Part shown: piece after piece, positions 1 through 6,434 of the stretch
Layout of the letters: every line of letters starts with the position of its first letter
Numbering within the stretch: position 1 is the stretch's first letter
Origin: Candidatus Heimdallarchaeota archaeon
GTDB taxonomy: Archaea; Asgardarchaeota; Heimdallarchaeia; JABLTI01
Direction of reading: 5' to 3'
DNA length: 6,972 nucleotides
NCBI GenBank assembly: GCA_030602675.1
Contig: JAUVZH010000135.1
Coordinates: 1-6,972 of the forward strand
Made by a program: the position numbers and the translations under genes
The notes under the pieces: generated by a model
Databases searched by the model: none
What the model saw: only the letters and a program-made list of their open reading frames with translations
What the model was told of the DNA's origin: nothing

Positions 1-900
1 TCCAATTGCATCATAAGCAATTACTTTCAATGAATATACATCATCTGATACCAAAGCAATATCAAGATAGGAATTTGAATATGATACTCCTAATAAAATA
101 TCATTTCTATATACTTCACAATATTCAATCCAAGAACTATCATCATAAGCATCCCAATAAAGATCTATTGTTGTAGATTTAATTGCAGATCCATCTTCTG
201 GAGATGTAATAGTTACTACAGGATTAACAGTATCTCGAATAACATAAACACTATCATTCGCTTCATTAGTACCATCTGAAACAACGATTGTTATTAACCA
301 TAATCCATCTGATGGTAAATCAACATCCACATAATAATTATCAGATCCTGTTGGTGTTGGGGTTAGAGCTTGAAAACTACTATTTCTGTATACCTCAAAG
401 GATAGTGTATCACCTACATCAGGATCATCTGCCCAAAATTCAACTCTTATTAAAGAGGAGTCTGTAACATGATAGTTTGTTGGTAAAGTTATATCAATTT
501 CTGGTGCACTAGCACTATAATCTATGGAAATATAATCAAAAGCGATTTTACCAGTAATATCAAAACAGTAGATATCAATATCATTTGATCCTGGAGCTAG
601 CTCAATAATTGCACTAGTTTGACTTCCACCTGTTTGAAAAGCAAGAAAGCCATTTACATAAATTGAGGTGAGCACAATTTGTAGAGATTCATTTGAAAAT
701 TCCCACTCAAGCAAAATGTTTTGTTTATTTGATGTTCCAGAACTTGGTGAAGTAATGGTTATTTCTGGATTTGGTCCTTCACCTATTATGAAAATTTGAC
801 CAAAACTATCACTTATAATAGCTTCAGTAGCACCATCTCCATCTATATCATATCCTAATATGGAATTTCTTTTACCAGGACAGGAACCAATATCCATTCT
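1..900 (-). CDS. C-terminal part of secreted FG-GAP/Ig-like protein (frameshifted continuation, runs off left edge)
   Basis: This frame stays open for 300 codons from the window edge up to a TGA at 901-903, and I translated it without finding a stop. It has no convincing start of its own. It begins inside the overlap with the 855-2792 gene and continues that protein after a one-base shift. First comes an FG-GAP-type repeat (GYDIDGDGATEAIISD, 808-855) followed by FGQIFIIG. Then come three Ig-like modules of about 90 residues, each opening with a similar strand: PEITITSP (from 768), PEIDITLP (from 504) and PVVTITSP (from 222). The last two modules also share an EVYRN strand. The third module is cut by the window edge, so the C-terminus and any membrane or cell-wall anchor are unseen. 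Likely role: extracellular stalk or adhesion part of the protein. It could instead be the remnant of a decayed gene, but the long clean frame argues against old decay. Confidence 0.85.
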
Positions 901-1904
901 TCATTTAAGGAAAGATCTTCAATTAAAGGATCTGAATCAGAATCAATTACCTCATACACAATTATTGTTCCATTATTACAACCTACAATTAGCTCTTTAT
1001 CACCATCATCATCAAGATCGATTACTCCAGCTCCTCCACCCATGTTTGGATTTGATATTCCATCATTAATAGCTATTTCTAAAGGAGGTTCCGTTTGTGA
1101 GAATGTAAATGGTCCAAAGATTTTCAAATAATCACGACCTACAATTATTGTTTCTTTTTCTCCATCATTGTCTACGTCATCAATAATGATTGTATGGCCA
1201 TAATAATCATAAGTTAATTTGGAAGAGTTTTCAAATAAATCATCTTCATGATAACTAGCCCAATATGTTGGATTATCATAATATGAATCTATATAGAATT
1301 CATAAATATGCAAAGCTGTTGATCCATTAGAAGAGAATTGTGATAATATTATCACTTCTTGGTAGTCTGTTTCATTATCCATATCCCCGATTTCAACATC
1401 ATGAATATAAGTCACAGGTTCTGTTCCATCAACATCATCGGGTATAATATATCCTACATAAGCAAATTTTTTGTTAATTGTATAACTGTAATCAATGAAA
1501 TGAACTCTACCAATAACATCACCAACAACGATTTGCTTGTCTCCTGTCCAGTAGTTTAGACCATCATCAATATCAATATAACCTGAGAGATCAACACTAT
1601 TTGAAAATACAGTATCTTGATCTAGAAAATCACTTTCAGAGGGACTCCAATCAAATAACCTGATAACTCTAGGATCATCCCCACAGATGAATATTTCATC
1701 TTCACCATTGCCATCAAAATCATAGGTTGCAATACCTTTTACAATAAATGGAACTGTTATATAAGCAGCAGTCCAAGAATTCCAAATCTGAGTGATCTCA
1801 CCACTTACATATTTATAAATTGCTAAAAGATAATTTGCAGAAGCATCTGTTTTATTTGAGCTAACAATTAATTCTAGTTCACTATCCCCATCTATATCAC
1901 CAGT
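808..1904 (-). repeat. Seven FG-GAP/VCBS-type calcium-loop repeats in the protein
   Basis: The repeats start near 1904, 1727, 1574, 1391, 1184, 1025 and 855, spaced 51-69 codons apart. Each has an acidic loop followed by a hydrophobic strand: GDIDGDSELELIV, YDFDGNGEDEIFI, DIDDGLNYWTGDKQIVV, IGDMDNETDYQEVII, DDVDNDGEKETIIVG, IDLDDDGDKELIVG and GYDIDGDGATEAII. The third is the most degenerate. Seven such repeats normally form a seven-bladed beta-propeller with calcium bound in the loops, as in integrin alpha heads. The seventh is read only in the shifted frame. Confidence 0.8.
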
Positions 1905-2792
1905 AGCTAGGAAAGTTCCATAATTCTCACCAACTTGACCATCCTTGATATTGAAATTATCTTCAATAACAAATGCTTCATAAGTGAATTCATGACCTAG
2001 TCTTAAATCACCCCATGAGTAAGGTTTCTCTCTAAATGTAGTATCTAAGAAACTACTATCTATGTATGGCCAAGTAAAACTGCCTGAACGAGATGTTTCT
2101 TTGTTTGTTGCTTCAAATAATACCCCTACGAGATCTTGTGGTGCTAAGTCTAATTCTGATAATCCGATTTTATATTCATATTGCCTATGAGGCTCTGTTA
2201 CTAGACCTGAGCTGCCAAAATAGGTATTCATAATTATATCGTAAGATGGAAAGATAGTTCCTGGTGTACTTGATTCTAAATCTTCCCAACTACTAGAAAT
2301 AGAATTCCAATATTGGAACTTAACTGATTCAGTTACACTAAAGTTTCTAAATACAATAGCACGATCAGATGAATCAACTATTCCATTATGGTTGAGATCC
2401 AGATAAACTGATGATCCCCATTCAGTAACTGGATCCTCTGTTATATGAGCAGTAATGTCTAAACCGATATAGAGATGATCATTATCATTTTGTAGCAATA
2501 ATTTTGCTCTAATGTTTTGTAAATCATCGTACATATTGTAAACTGCAGCCATATTCCACTCAGTTGCTGGGTGGGTTTCATTAAAGTTGATTTGACCATC
2601 AATCAATGGAGCAGTATCATTCCATATCGAAAAGATTTCTATAGGGTCTGCAAGAGGAGAATGAGCTCTTACATTGTTAATTTCAAAAGGTTGAATTGAA
2701 ATGAAAATTGATGTGATAATTATTGATATTAATAATAGCTTTATACTTTTCTTCTTTGATATACTAGAATAACTAAATAAAAGCTTGGACAT
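855..2792 (-). CDS. Secreted protein with CBM9/DOMON-like domain and FG-GAP (beta-propeller) repeats, N-terminal part
   Basis: Likely an exported surface protein. I chose the ATG at 2790-2792 because GAGG (2801-2804) lies 8 nt upstream and the protein then opens directly with a signal peptide. The open frame extends 26 codons further, to 2870, but that adds a charged stretch before the signal. Numbering from the 2870 codon: KKK at 39-41, hydrophobic core 43-60, possible cleavage near VRA-H at 69. Residues 74-291 resemble a CBM9/DOMON-type sandwich (APLIDGQIN, WGSSVYLD, YEYKIGLSEL) and carry an EF-hand-type loop, DLNHNGIVDSSD, at 158-169. Six FG-GAP-type repeats follow, near 323, 382, 433, 494, 563 and 616, with D-x-D-x-D-G-type loops before a hydrophobic strand. 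The frame ends at TAG 855-857 just as a seventh repeat begins in the neighbouring frame. The fold calls are from motif reading; the ligand is unknown. No catalytic residues are recognisable. Confidence 0.85.
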   Translation of the reverse strand: MSKLLFSYSSISKKKSIKLLLISIIITSIFISIQPFEINNVRAHSPLADPIEIFSIWNDTAPLIDGQINFNETHPATEWNMAAVYNMYDDLQNIRAKLLLQNDNDHLYIGLDITAHITEDPVTEWGSSVYLDLNHNGIVDSSDRAIVFRNFSVTESVKFQYWNSISSSWEDLESSTPGTIFPSYDIIMNTYFGSSGLVTEPHRQYEYKIGLSELDLAPQDLVGVLFEATNKETSRSGSFTWPYIDSSFLDTTFREKPYSWGDLRLGHEFTYEAFVIEDNFNIKDGQVGENYGTFLATGDIDGDSELELIVSSNKTDASANYLLAIYKYVSGEITQIWNSWTAAYITVPFIVKGIATYDFDGNGEDEIFICGDDPRVIRLFDWSPSESDFLDQDTVFSNSVDLSGYIDIDDGLNYWTGDKQIVVGDVIGRVHFIDYSYTINKKFAYVGYIIPDDVDGTEPVTYIHDVEIGDMDNETDYQEVIILSQFSSNGSTALHIYEFYIDSYYDNPTYWASYHEDDLFENSSKLTYDYYGHTIIIDDVDNDGEKETIIVGRDYLKIFGPFTFSQTEPPLEIAINDGISNPNMGGGAGVIDLDDDGDKELIVGCNNGTIIVYEVIDSDSDPLIEDLSLNEEWILVPVLVKEIPY

Positions 2793-2821
2793 ATGGGGAT
2801 CCTCATTATAAATTGATTTTA

Positions 2822-2833
2822 ACTCAATTGAGT
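2822..2833. promoter_or_regulatory. 12-bp perfect palindrome, possible operator
   Basis: ACTCAATTGAGT reads the same on both strands and sits 30 nt upstream of the secreted-protein start codon, downstream of the best TATA candidate. That is a position where a dimeric repressor could block archaeal initiation. A 12-bp palindrome can arise by chance in A+T-rich DNA, and I see no second copy in the window, so the operator role is speculative. Confidence 0.25.
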
Positions 2834-2899
2834 CAGGATATACCGACAAATACATTTTGCTTAAAATCAAATAAAAGACTTTAGATTTGGGAATTTTTT

Positions 2900-2927
2900 T
2901 ACAAAAAAAGAAAGAAAAGGTGAAAAA
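2900..2927 (-). terminator. T-rich terminator after the mutarotase-like gene
   Basis: Directly after the TAA at 2930-2932 the minus strand runs through several T clusters (CTTTTTCACC, CTTTTC, then CTTTTTTTG). No GC-rich stem is evident. Oligo-T tracts without a hairpin are the usual termination signal in archaea. Confidence 0.5.
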
Positions 2928-2929
2928 GA

Positions 2930-5152
2930 TTACTTTCCTAGTGCATATCTTAATTCTTCCATTTTTTCTCTAGGTTGGTTAATCATTATAACAAATTCCA
3001 TTGATGAACTGCTATTTGGTTTCGAATACTGTAATCCTAAAGCCCATTTTAGTAACATCACTCCAAGATCAGCGACAACTGATGATCCATGAGAGCCATC
3101 TGGAACAACAAAGGATATGGATTGATCTCCTTTTGTTATTCTACTGTATGGCTTGTTGAAAGATCCTTGAGTTATGAATTGTTTTTTAACTGAATTTCGT
3201 ATCCATAAATCATCAGTTCCTTTCACTTCAATTACATTGCCATCTTTAGAACCTTGTAAACCAATATCAGAAATTAATGAACCTATCCATGGTATGCTTC
3301 TAGAAGTTTTGTTATGTAAAGTTAAAATAACTCTAATTACTTCGCTGTTTGGAATTGTCAAGTATTGTAACTCAACTTTTTGTCCAAAGAGATACTGTTT
3401 TTCCTTCTTAATTGTCCAAGTAGTTTTGACACCTTTCCACATTCCATTTTCGAAAACTATACTTTTTGTATCTTCCATATCTGCAAATGGTTCGTCAGCT
3501 ATTAAATGGAAAATGTCAGGTTGTATTCCACCTAAATAATGTTCCAAGAAGAATTTTGGTTTTATTTCAGGATAACCATCAAGTAAGAAACTCCTCTTTT
3601 TTGAGTCTTCAAGTCGTATTAGATTTCCACCGATATCTGCTGCTACCTTAAAGTCTAAAGCACCATTTGATACTTCAATAACCTTCTTTCCATCAAGCAT
3701 CTTTTCTTGAACTTCAACACTTCCTTTTTCAGTAACCAGAATGTAATTATCGAAATCTATTTCAAATTCTCCACTGAAATGCAGAATTATGTTCTCTATG
3801 GGTGAGCTAATTTTCTCAGGAATAATTAGCTCTATGTCAATTGGTGATGATTTAAACGGTTCCAGCTTTGGCATTTCAATATTAGATATTTTCTTTCCAT
3901 CAACAATGAAATTTCCTTTCCAATTCTTTGGTAATTTCAAACTTAGTGATCCTTGTAGTGGATAAGCTGAAGCGAAAGTAATTAACAATGTCTTTTTTAC
4001 TGTTTCACCAGCAGTTAGAACTGTTTTATCTGACAATTTAACTTCTAGAGCCTTTGATAATTTTGGTCCTACTGTTGATTCCATATGGTCAAATTCGATA
4101 TTTCCTACTAACTGATTCCATCTGTTTCTGATTTCATGAATCATATTATAACCAAAACTATACCAAAGATGTACTGGTTTGTATATTTCTCCAGGTTGTA
4201 TTTCTTCGGTCTTACTTTCTAATTGTGATAAATGACCTTGACGAAGCTTTATCTTCTCAATATTCTCTGGTTTCCATATCCATGCTGAATAATCACCTAA
4301 CATTAGACCTTCGACAGCAGTCCATGTTTCAGACCAGAATTGAGGTCCAGTAGGAAGTAATGGATCTGTTAAGAAATTTGTAAAAGTTTCGCTTTCGTAA
4401 ATTTTTCCACCAATCGGTGTAAATGCTTTTCCTTTGGTTGTATATGGATTTAAACTAATACCTTGAAAACCAGTTGATGTTCTTGCTGATGCATGGATGG
4501 ATTTCTTGTCAACGTTTGTATAAGTAACCCAATATTCTATCTCATTCATTCCAGGAGAAATTTTGATATATTTCTTAACAACTAAACCAGGAACATGAAT
4601 GCTTTTACCAGTTAAAATGAGAGTTTTGTATCTTCCTTCTTCTTTTAATTCATACTCATGAAGAAGTGATCTATCTAAAGAAAGTCCATACGGAGGTCCA
4701 GTTTGATGATTAAGTGGGTTTAAACCATAATTCTCTTGTTGAAAAATACGCAGATTTCCACCCTCTAGCATAACTCGAACAGTTAATTTATCAGTAACAA
4801 AGAAAAGCATGTTTCTATCTTTGAGCTCAACAAATTCTATTAGATCATTTGTTTTAGCAAACACAGGTATATCATAAGTTGGCATTTCGATTTCATGACC
4901 ATTGTATTGAATAGTTGGAGTAGTTTTTATAATGAATTTGTTGGTTTTTCGAGTTACAGGAATTGTAATAGGGATATTTATTCCAAGAATTTCCTCTGGT
5001 TTGATTTTTATTGGAATTTTTAGTGAACTATCTTTAATCCCCTCAATTTCAATATGCGCAAATCCTTCAATCGTTGTTTTTGTTGTATTTAGAACATCCA
5101 TTGGTATCTTGACTTCTTGTACCAACTGGTGCTGTACTAAATCGATTCTCAT
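2930..5152 (-). CDS. Tandem galactose-mutarotase/GH38C-like beta-sandwich protein; probably the C-terminal two thirds of the GNAT fusion
   Basis: A 740-codon frame with no signal peptide or membrane segment, so probably cytoplasmic. Residues 13-85 continue the Ig-like beta linkers of the upstream frame. Residues about 105-345 look like a first sugar-enzyme-type supersandwich (VTDKLTVRVMLEGGNLRIF, NHQTGPPYGLSLD, WVTYTN). Residues 365-475 form another Ig-like module (LSDKTVLTAGETVKKTLLI, LPKNWKGNF). Residues 490-735 look like a second supersandwich (VIEVSNGALDFKVAADIGGN, LEHYLGGIQPDIF, VILTLHNKTSRSIPWIGS). The two GGNL motifs at 131-134 and 508-511 match the strand that opens galactose-mutarotase and GH38 C-terminal folds; the family call is by resemblance only. 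The ATG at 5150-5152 has no good ribosome binding site, and residues 1-12 look like a shadow of the GNAT frame. I therefore think translation enters from the upstream frame. Catalytic residues and substrate cannot be assigned. Confidence 0.8.
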   Translation of the reverse strand: MRIDLVQHQLVQEVKIPMDVLNTTKTTIEGFAHIEIEGIKDSSLKIPIKIKPEEILGINIPITIPVTRKTNKFIIKTTPTIQYNGHEIEMPTYDIPVFAKTNDLIEFVELKDRNMLFFVTDKLTVRVMLEGGNLRIFQQENYGLNPLNHQTGPPYGLSLDRSLLHEYELKEEGRYKTLILTGKSIHVPGLVVKKYIKISPGMNEIEYWVTYTNVDKKSIHASARTSTGFQGISLNPYTTKGKAFTPIGGKIYESETFTNFLTDPLLPTGPQFWSETWTAVEGLMLGDYSAWIWKPENIEKIKLRQGHLSQLESKTEEIQPGEIYKPVHLWYSFGYNMIHEIRNRWNQLVGNIEFDHMESTVGPKLSKALEVKLSDKTVLTAGETVKKTLLITFASAYPLQGSLSLKLPKNWKGNFIVDGKKISNIEMPKLEPFKSSPIDIELIIPEKISSPIENIILHFSGEFEIDFDNYILVTEKGSVEVQEKMLDGKKVIEVSNGALDFKVAADIGGNLIRLEDSKKRSFLLDGYPEIKPKFFLEHYLGGIQPDIFHLIADEPFADMEDTKSIVFENGMWKGVKTTWTIKKEKQYLFGQKVELQYLTIPNSEVIRVILTLHNKTSRSIPWIGSLISDIGLQGSKDGNVIEVKGTDDLWIRNSVKKQFITQGSFNKPYSRITKGDQSISFVVPDGSHGSSVVADLGVMLLKWALGLQYSKPNSSSSMEFVIMINQPREKMEELRYALGK

Positions 5153-6182
5153 TAATACTTCTTAATTTTACTGCAGATTGAATTTTACCACTTGCTGACA
5201 ATTCGATGACTTTATCACCAAGATTTATTTTAACTAAAATTGATTCACAAGCTCTATCATTATCTCTGAATAATTTTGCACTTTTATCTATGACAAATTC
5301 TCGAGATATTTGTGTTAATTCACCTTTTTTCACAATCACAGATTTTGGGAACTCTTCTTTCCATTTCAAGCCTTTAAATTCTTTAATATCCAGCTTTGCT
5401 TCAATTTCATTCTCATAATCGTTTTGCAGAATAACTGTTAATGTGTTTGGGATACCAATAAAGATTTCATGTGAAGATAATCTAATTTTGGCAGATATTT
5501 TCTTTCCATCTAAAATTCTTTCAAGATGACAGAACCCCCATCCGTATCTATCAATCTCAGCAACAAATGAATCATTATCAACCTCGAATTTGTAGGTGTA
5601 GGTTTCCATACCTTCTGCGATTTGTTTATCAGGAATTTGATGCAATTCTCTTTTGAAATTTCCATACCAATCTTTATGTTTTTCAAACCATGTTTTAGCT
5701 AATTCTGTTTGAAGGATGCCAGGGATATAATCTTGCATATAGACTGATGTTTCAGGAACCCAAAAGAGACCTATTTTCTTATACAGAGGAACTGCTTCTA
5801 GATTGCCTGACCATGTATGTAGATCTACACGGAAAATACCATGCTCTTCAGCAAGCTCTAATGCTTTAAGCAAGAGTCTTTTGCCAAACTTCTTTCCTTT
5901 TGCTTTTGGCGTCACACCTAGTATTGATATATATGCTGCATTCTTATCTCGCCAATGCGGATAAAGTCCACAATAGCCGACTAATTCATCCTCTTGATCA
6001 ATAGCAATTAAATCAGCTATCGCAGATGTTTTATCAAGCCAGTCGTGCACTCTTTGCTCTGTGTAAGGAATTCCTCCACCAAATCCTCCAGGCCAAAGTT
6101 TATTGAACTCATTAAACATCTCAGCTGCTTGTTTCGCCATAGTTGGTTCATAGTTAACAATTCTATCTATTTTTTCACTCAT
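5067..6182 (-). CDS. GNAT-family N-acetyltransferase domain with Ig-like extension; probably the N-terminal third of a larger fusion
   Basis: I chose the ATG at 6180-6182 because AGGAG (6192-6196) lies 9 nt upstream. The TTG at 6189-6191, three codons earlier, would abut that site. Numbering from the TTG: residues 10-155 are a GNAT domain, with LIAIDQEDELVGYCGLYPH (beta strands 2-4), AAYISILGVTPKAKGKKFGK, where the acetyl-CoA pyrophosphate loop is a degenerate R/Q-x-x-G-x-G/A, a helix to EEHG-118, then HTWSGNLEAVPLYKKIGL, typical of the last conserved GNAT region. Residues 198-345 look beta-rich, with an Ig/NEW3-like stretch (ISAKIRLSSHEIFIGIPNTL). The final residues after about 358 are low-complexity and unlike the rest, ending at TGA 5067-5069. 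The neighbouring frame meanwhile continues the beta domain, so a one-base shift near 5117 probably truncates this copy. Joined, the protein would be about 1083 residues. The acetyl acceptor is unknown; a sugar or amino-sugar is a guess from the partner domains. Confidence 0.85.
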   Translation of the reverse strand: MSEKIDRIVNYEPTMAKQAAEMFNEFNKLWPGGFGGGIPYTEQRVHDWLDKTSAIADLIAIDQEDELVGYCGLYPHWRDKNAAYISILGVTPKAKGKKFGKRLLLKALELAEEHGIFRVDLHTWSGNLEAVPLYKKIGLFWVPETSVYMQDYIPGILQTELAKTWFEKHKDWYGNFKRELHQIPDKQIAEGMETYTYKFEVDNDSFVAEIDRYGWGFCHLERILDGKKISAKIRLSSHEIFIGIPNTLTVILQNDYENEIEAKLDIKEFKGLKWKEEFPKSVIVKKGELTQISREFVIDKSAKLFRDNDRACESILVKINLGDKVIELSASGKIQSAVKLRSINENRFSTAPVGTRSQDTNGCSKYNKNND

Positions 6183-6191
6183 AAGAAACAA

Positions 6192-6196
6192 CTCCT
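6192..6196 (-). promoter_or_regulatory. Ribosome binding site AGGAG deciding the GNAT start
   Basis: AGGAG on the minus strand is followed after 9 nt by ATG (6180-6182). It directly touches the alternative TTG (6189-6191), which argues for the ATG. Confidence 0.75.
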
Positions 6197-6342
6197 AATT
6201 AATTCAGTTCCTTTTTACAATTTTAATAACAGTGAATAAAAATTGAAAAGGATCTATTTGTTTTCTAACTTGTGTTTGAATATTTTTCCTATCATAATTC
6301 AATTTCATAAATGCACCATTCTTTGTTGTCTTAATCTATTTG

Positions 6343-6351
6343 ATAAATATA
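6343..6351 (-). promoter_or_regulatory. Candidate TATA box for the GNAT/mutarotase-like gene
   Basis: The minus strand reads CATATATTTATC here, similar to an archaeal TATA box. Transcription would start about 25 nt downstream, near 6315-6320, giving a leader of about 135 nt. That is long for an archaeal gene and leaves room for the small ORF. No purine-rich BRE is obvious, and other AT-rich matches exist, so this is weak. Confidence 0.25.
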
Positions 6352-6369
6352 TGTTAACTAGATATGAAT

Positions 6370-6407
6370 TGGTCACTATATAATAAAAAAATGAGAAAAA
6401 GTGACCA
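6370..6407. repeat. 8-bp inverted repeat with 22-nt A/T-rich spacer
   Basis: TGGTCACT (6370-6377) and AGTGACCA (6400-6407) are perfect reverse complements. On the minus strand the repeat begins 27 nt after the mannosidase stop codon, and its loop contains runs of five and seven T. It could form a hairpin at the transcript's 3' end or be a paired protein-binding site. Its GC content stands out from the spacer around it. Confidence 0.5.
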
Positions 6408-6427
6408 TAAGCAATTAATCAAAAAAA
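6385..6427 (-). terminator. Oligo-T terminator region after alpha-mannosidase
   Basis: Reading downstream from the TAA at 6435-6437, the minus strand has seven T (6421-6427), then five T (6396-6400) and seven T (6385-6391). Repeated T-tracts just after a stop codon are the typical archaeal termination signal. The last two lie in the loop of the inverted repeat at 6370-6407, which may assist. Confidence 0.5.
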
Positions 6428-6434
6428 GGTAATT

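Larger units (their letters stand above)
2793..2929 (-). promoter_or_regulatory. Intergenic region: candidate TATA box, palindrome and ribosome binding site for the secreted-protein gene
   Basis: Reading the minus strand after the upstream stop, a pyrimidine/T-rich tract comes first (terminator listed separately). Next is CTTTTATTTGA, with TTTTATTT at 2869-2876, a possible archaeal TATA box that would place transcription start near 2845. A second weak candidate is GTATATCC around 2836-2843. A perfect 12-bp palindrome, ACTCAATTGAGT, lies at 2822-2833. TTTATAATGAGG follows, in which GAGG (2801-2804) is the ribosome binding site 8 nt before the ATG at 2792. The TTTATAA in that stretch is too close to the start codon to be the TATA box unless the transcript is leaderless from a later codon. 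The choice among TATA candidates is inference. Confidence 0.35.
6183..6434 (-). other. Intergenic region between alpha-mannosidase and GNAT genes
   Basis: About 250 bp with no firm gene. Minus-strand order: T-tracts and an 8-bp inverted repeat after the mannosidase stop, a TATA-like box near 6343-6351, a doubtful 34-codon ORF (6308-6204) starting MKLNYDRKNIQ and ending VIKIVKRN, then the AGGAG ribosome binding site (6192-6196) of the GNAT gene. The small ORF has GGTG 5 nt before its ATG, a possible archaeal Shine-Dalgarno core, but ORFs of this length occur by chance in A+T-rich spacers. The spacing and T-tracts suggest that the mannosidase and GNAT genes are separate transcription units. Confidence 0.5.

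Noticed and set aside
860..1069. Plus-strand ORF with a His-rich stretch (YHHHHQD)
   Set aside because: It is the antisense of the Asp-rich calcium loops and lies wholly inside the secreted-protein gene. It has no promoter or ribosome binding site.
1359..1559. Plus-strand ORF of 66 codons
   Set aside because: It is antisense to the FG-GAP repeats, with no start signal or family resemblance.
2793..2870. Upstream start at 2870 for the secreted protein
   Set aside because: It would place 26 mostly polar residues before the signal peptide, and the ATG at 2792 has a GAGG site at good spacing.
3174..3651. Two overlapping plus-strand ORFs of 121 and 61 codons
   Set aside because: They are antisense to the well-supported mutarotase-like coding frame and show no recognisable domain.
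4932..6239. Several short plus-strand ORFs (near 4932-5165, 5206-5418 and 6045-6239)
   Set aside because: Their hydrophobic translations arise from the complement of charged and beta-strand codons in the GNAT fusion. None has independent support.
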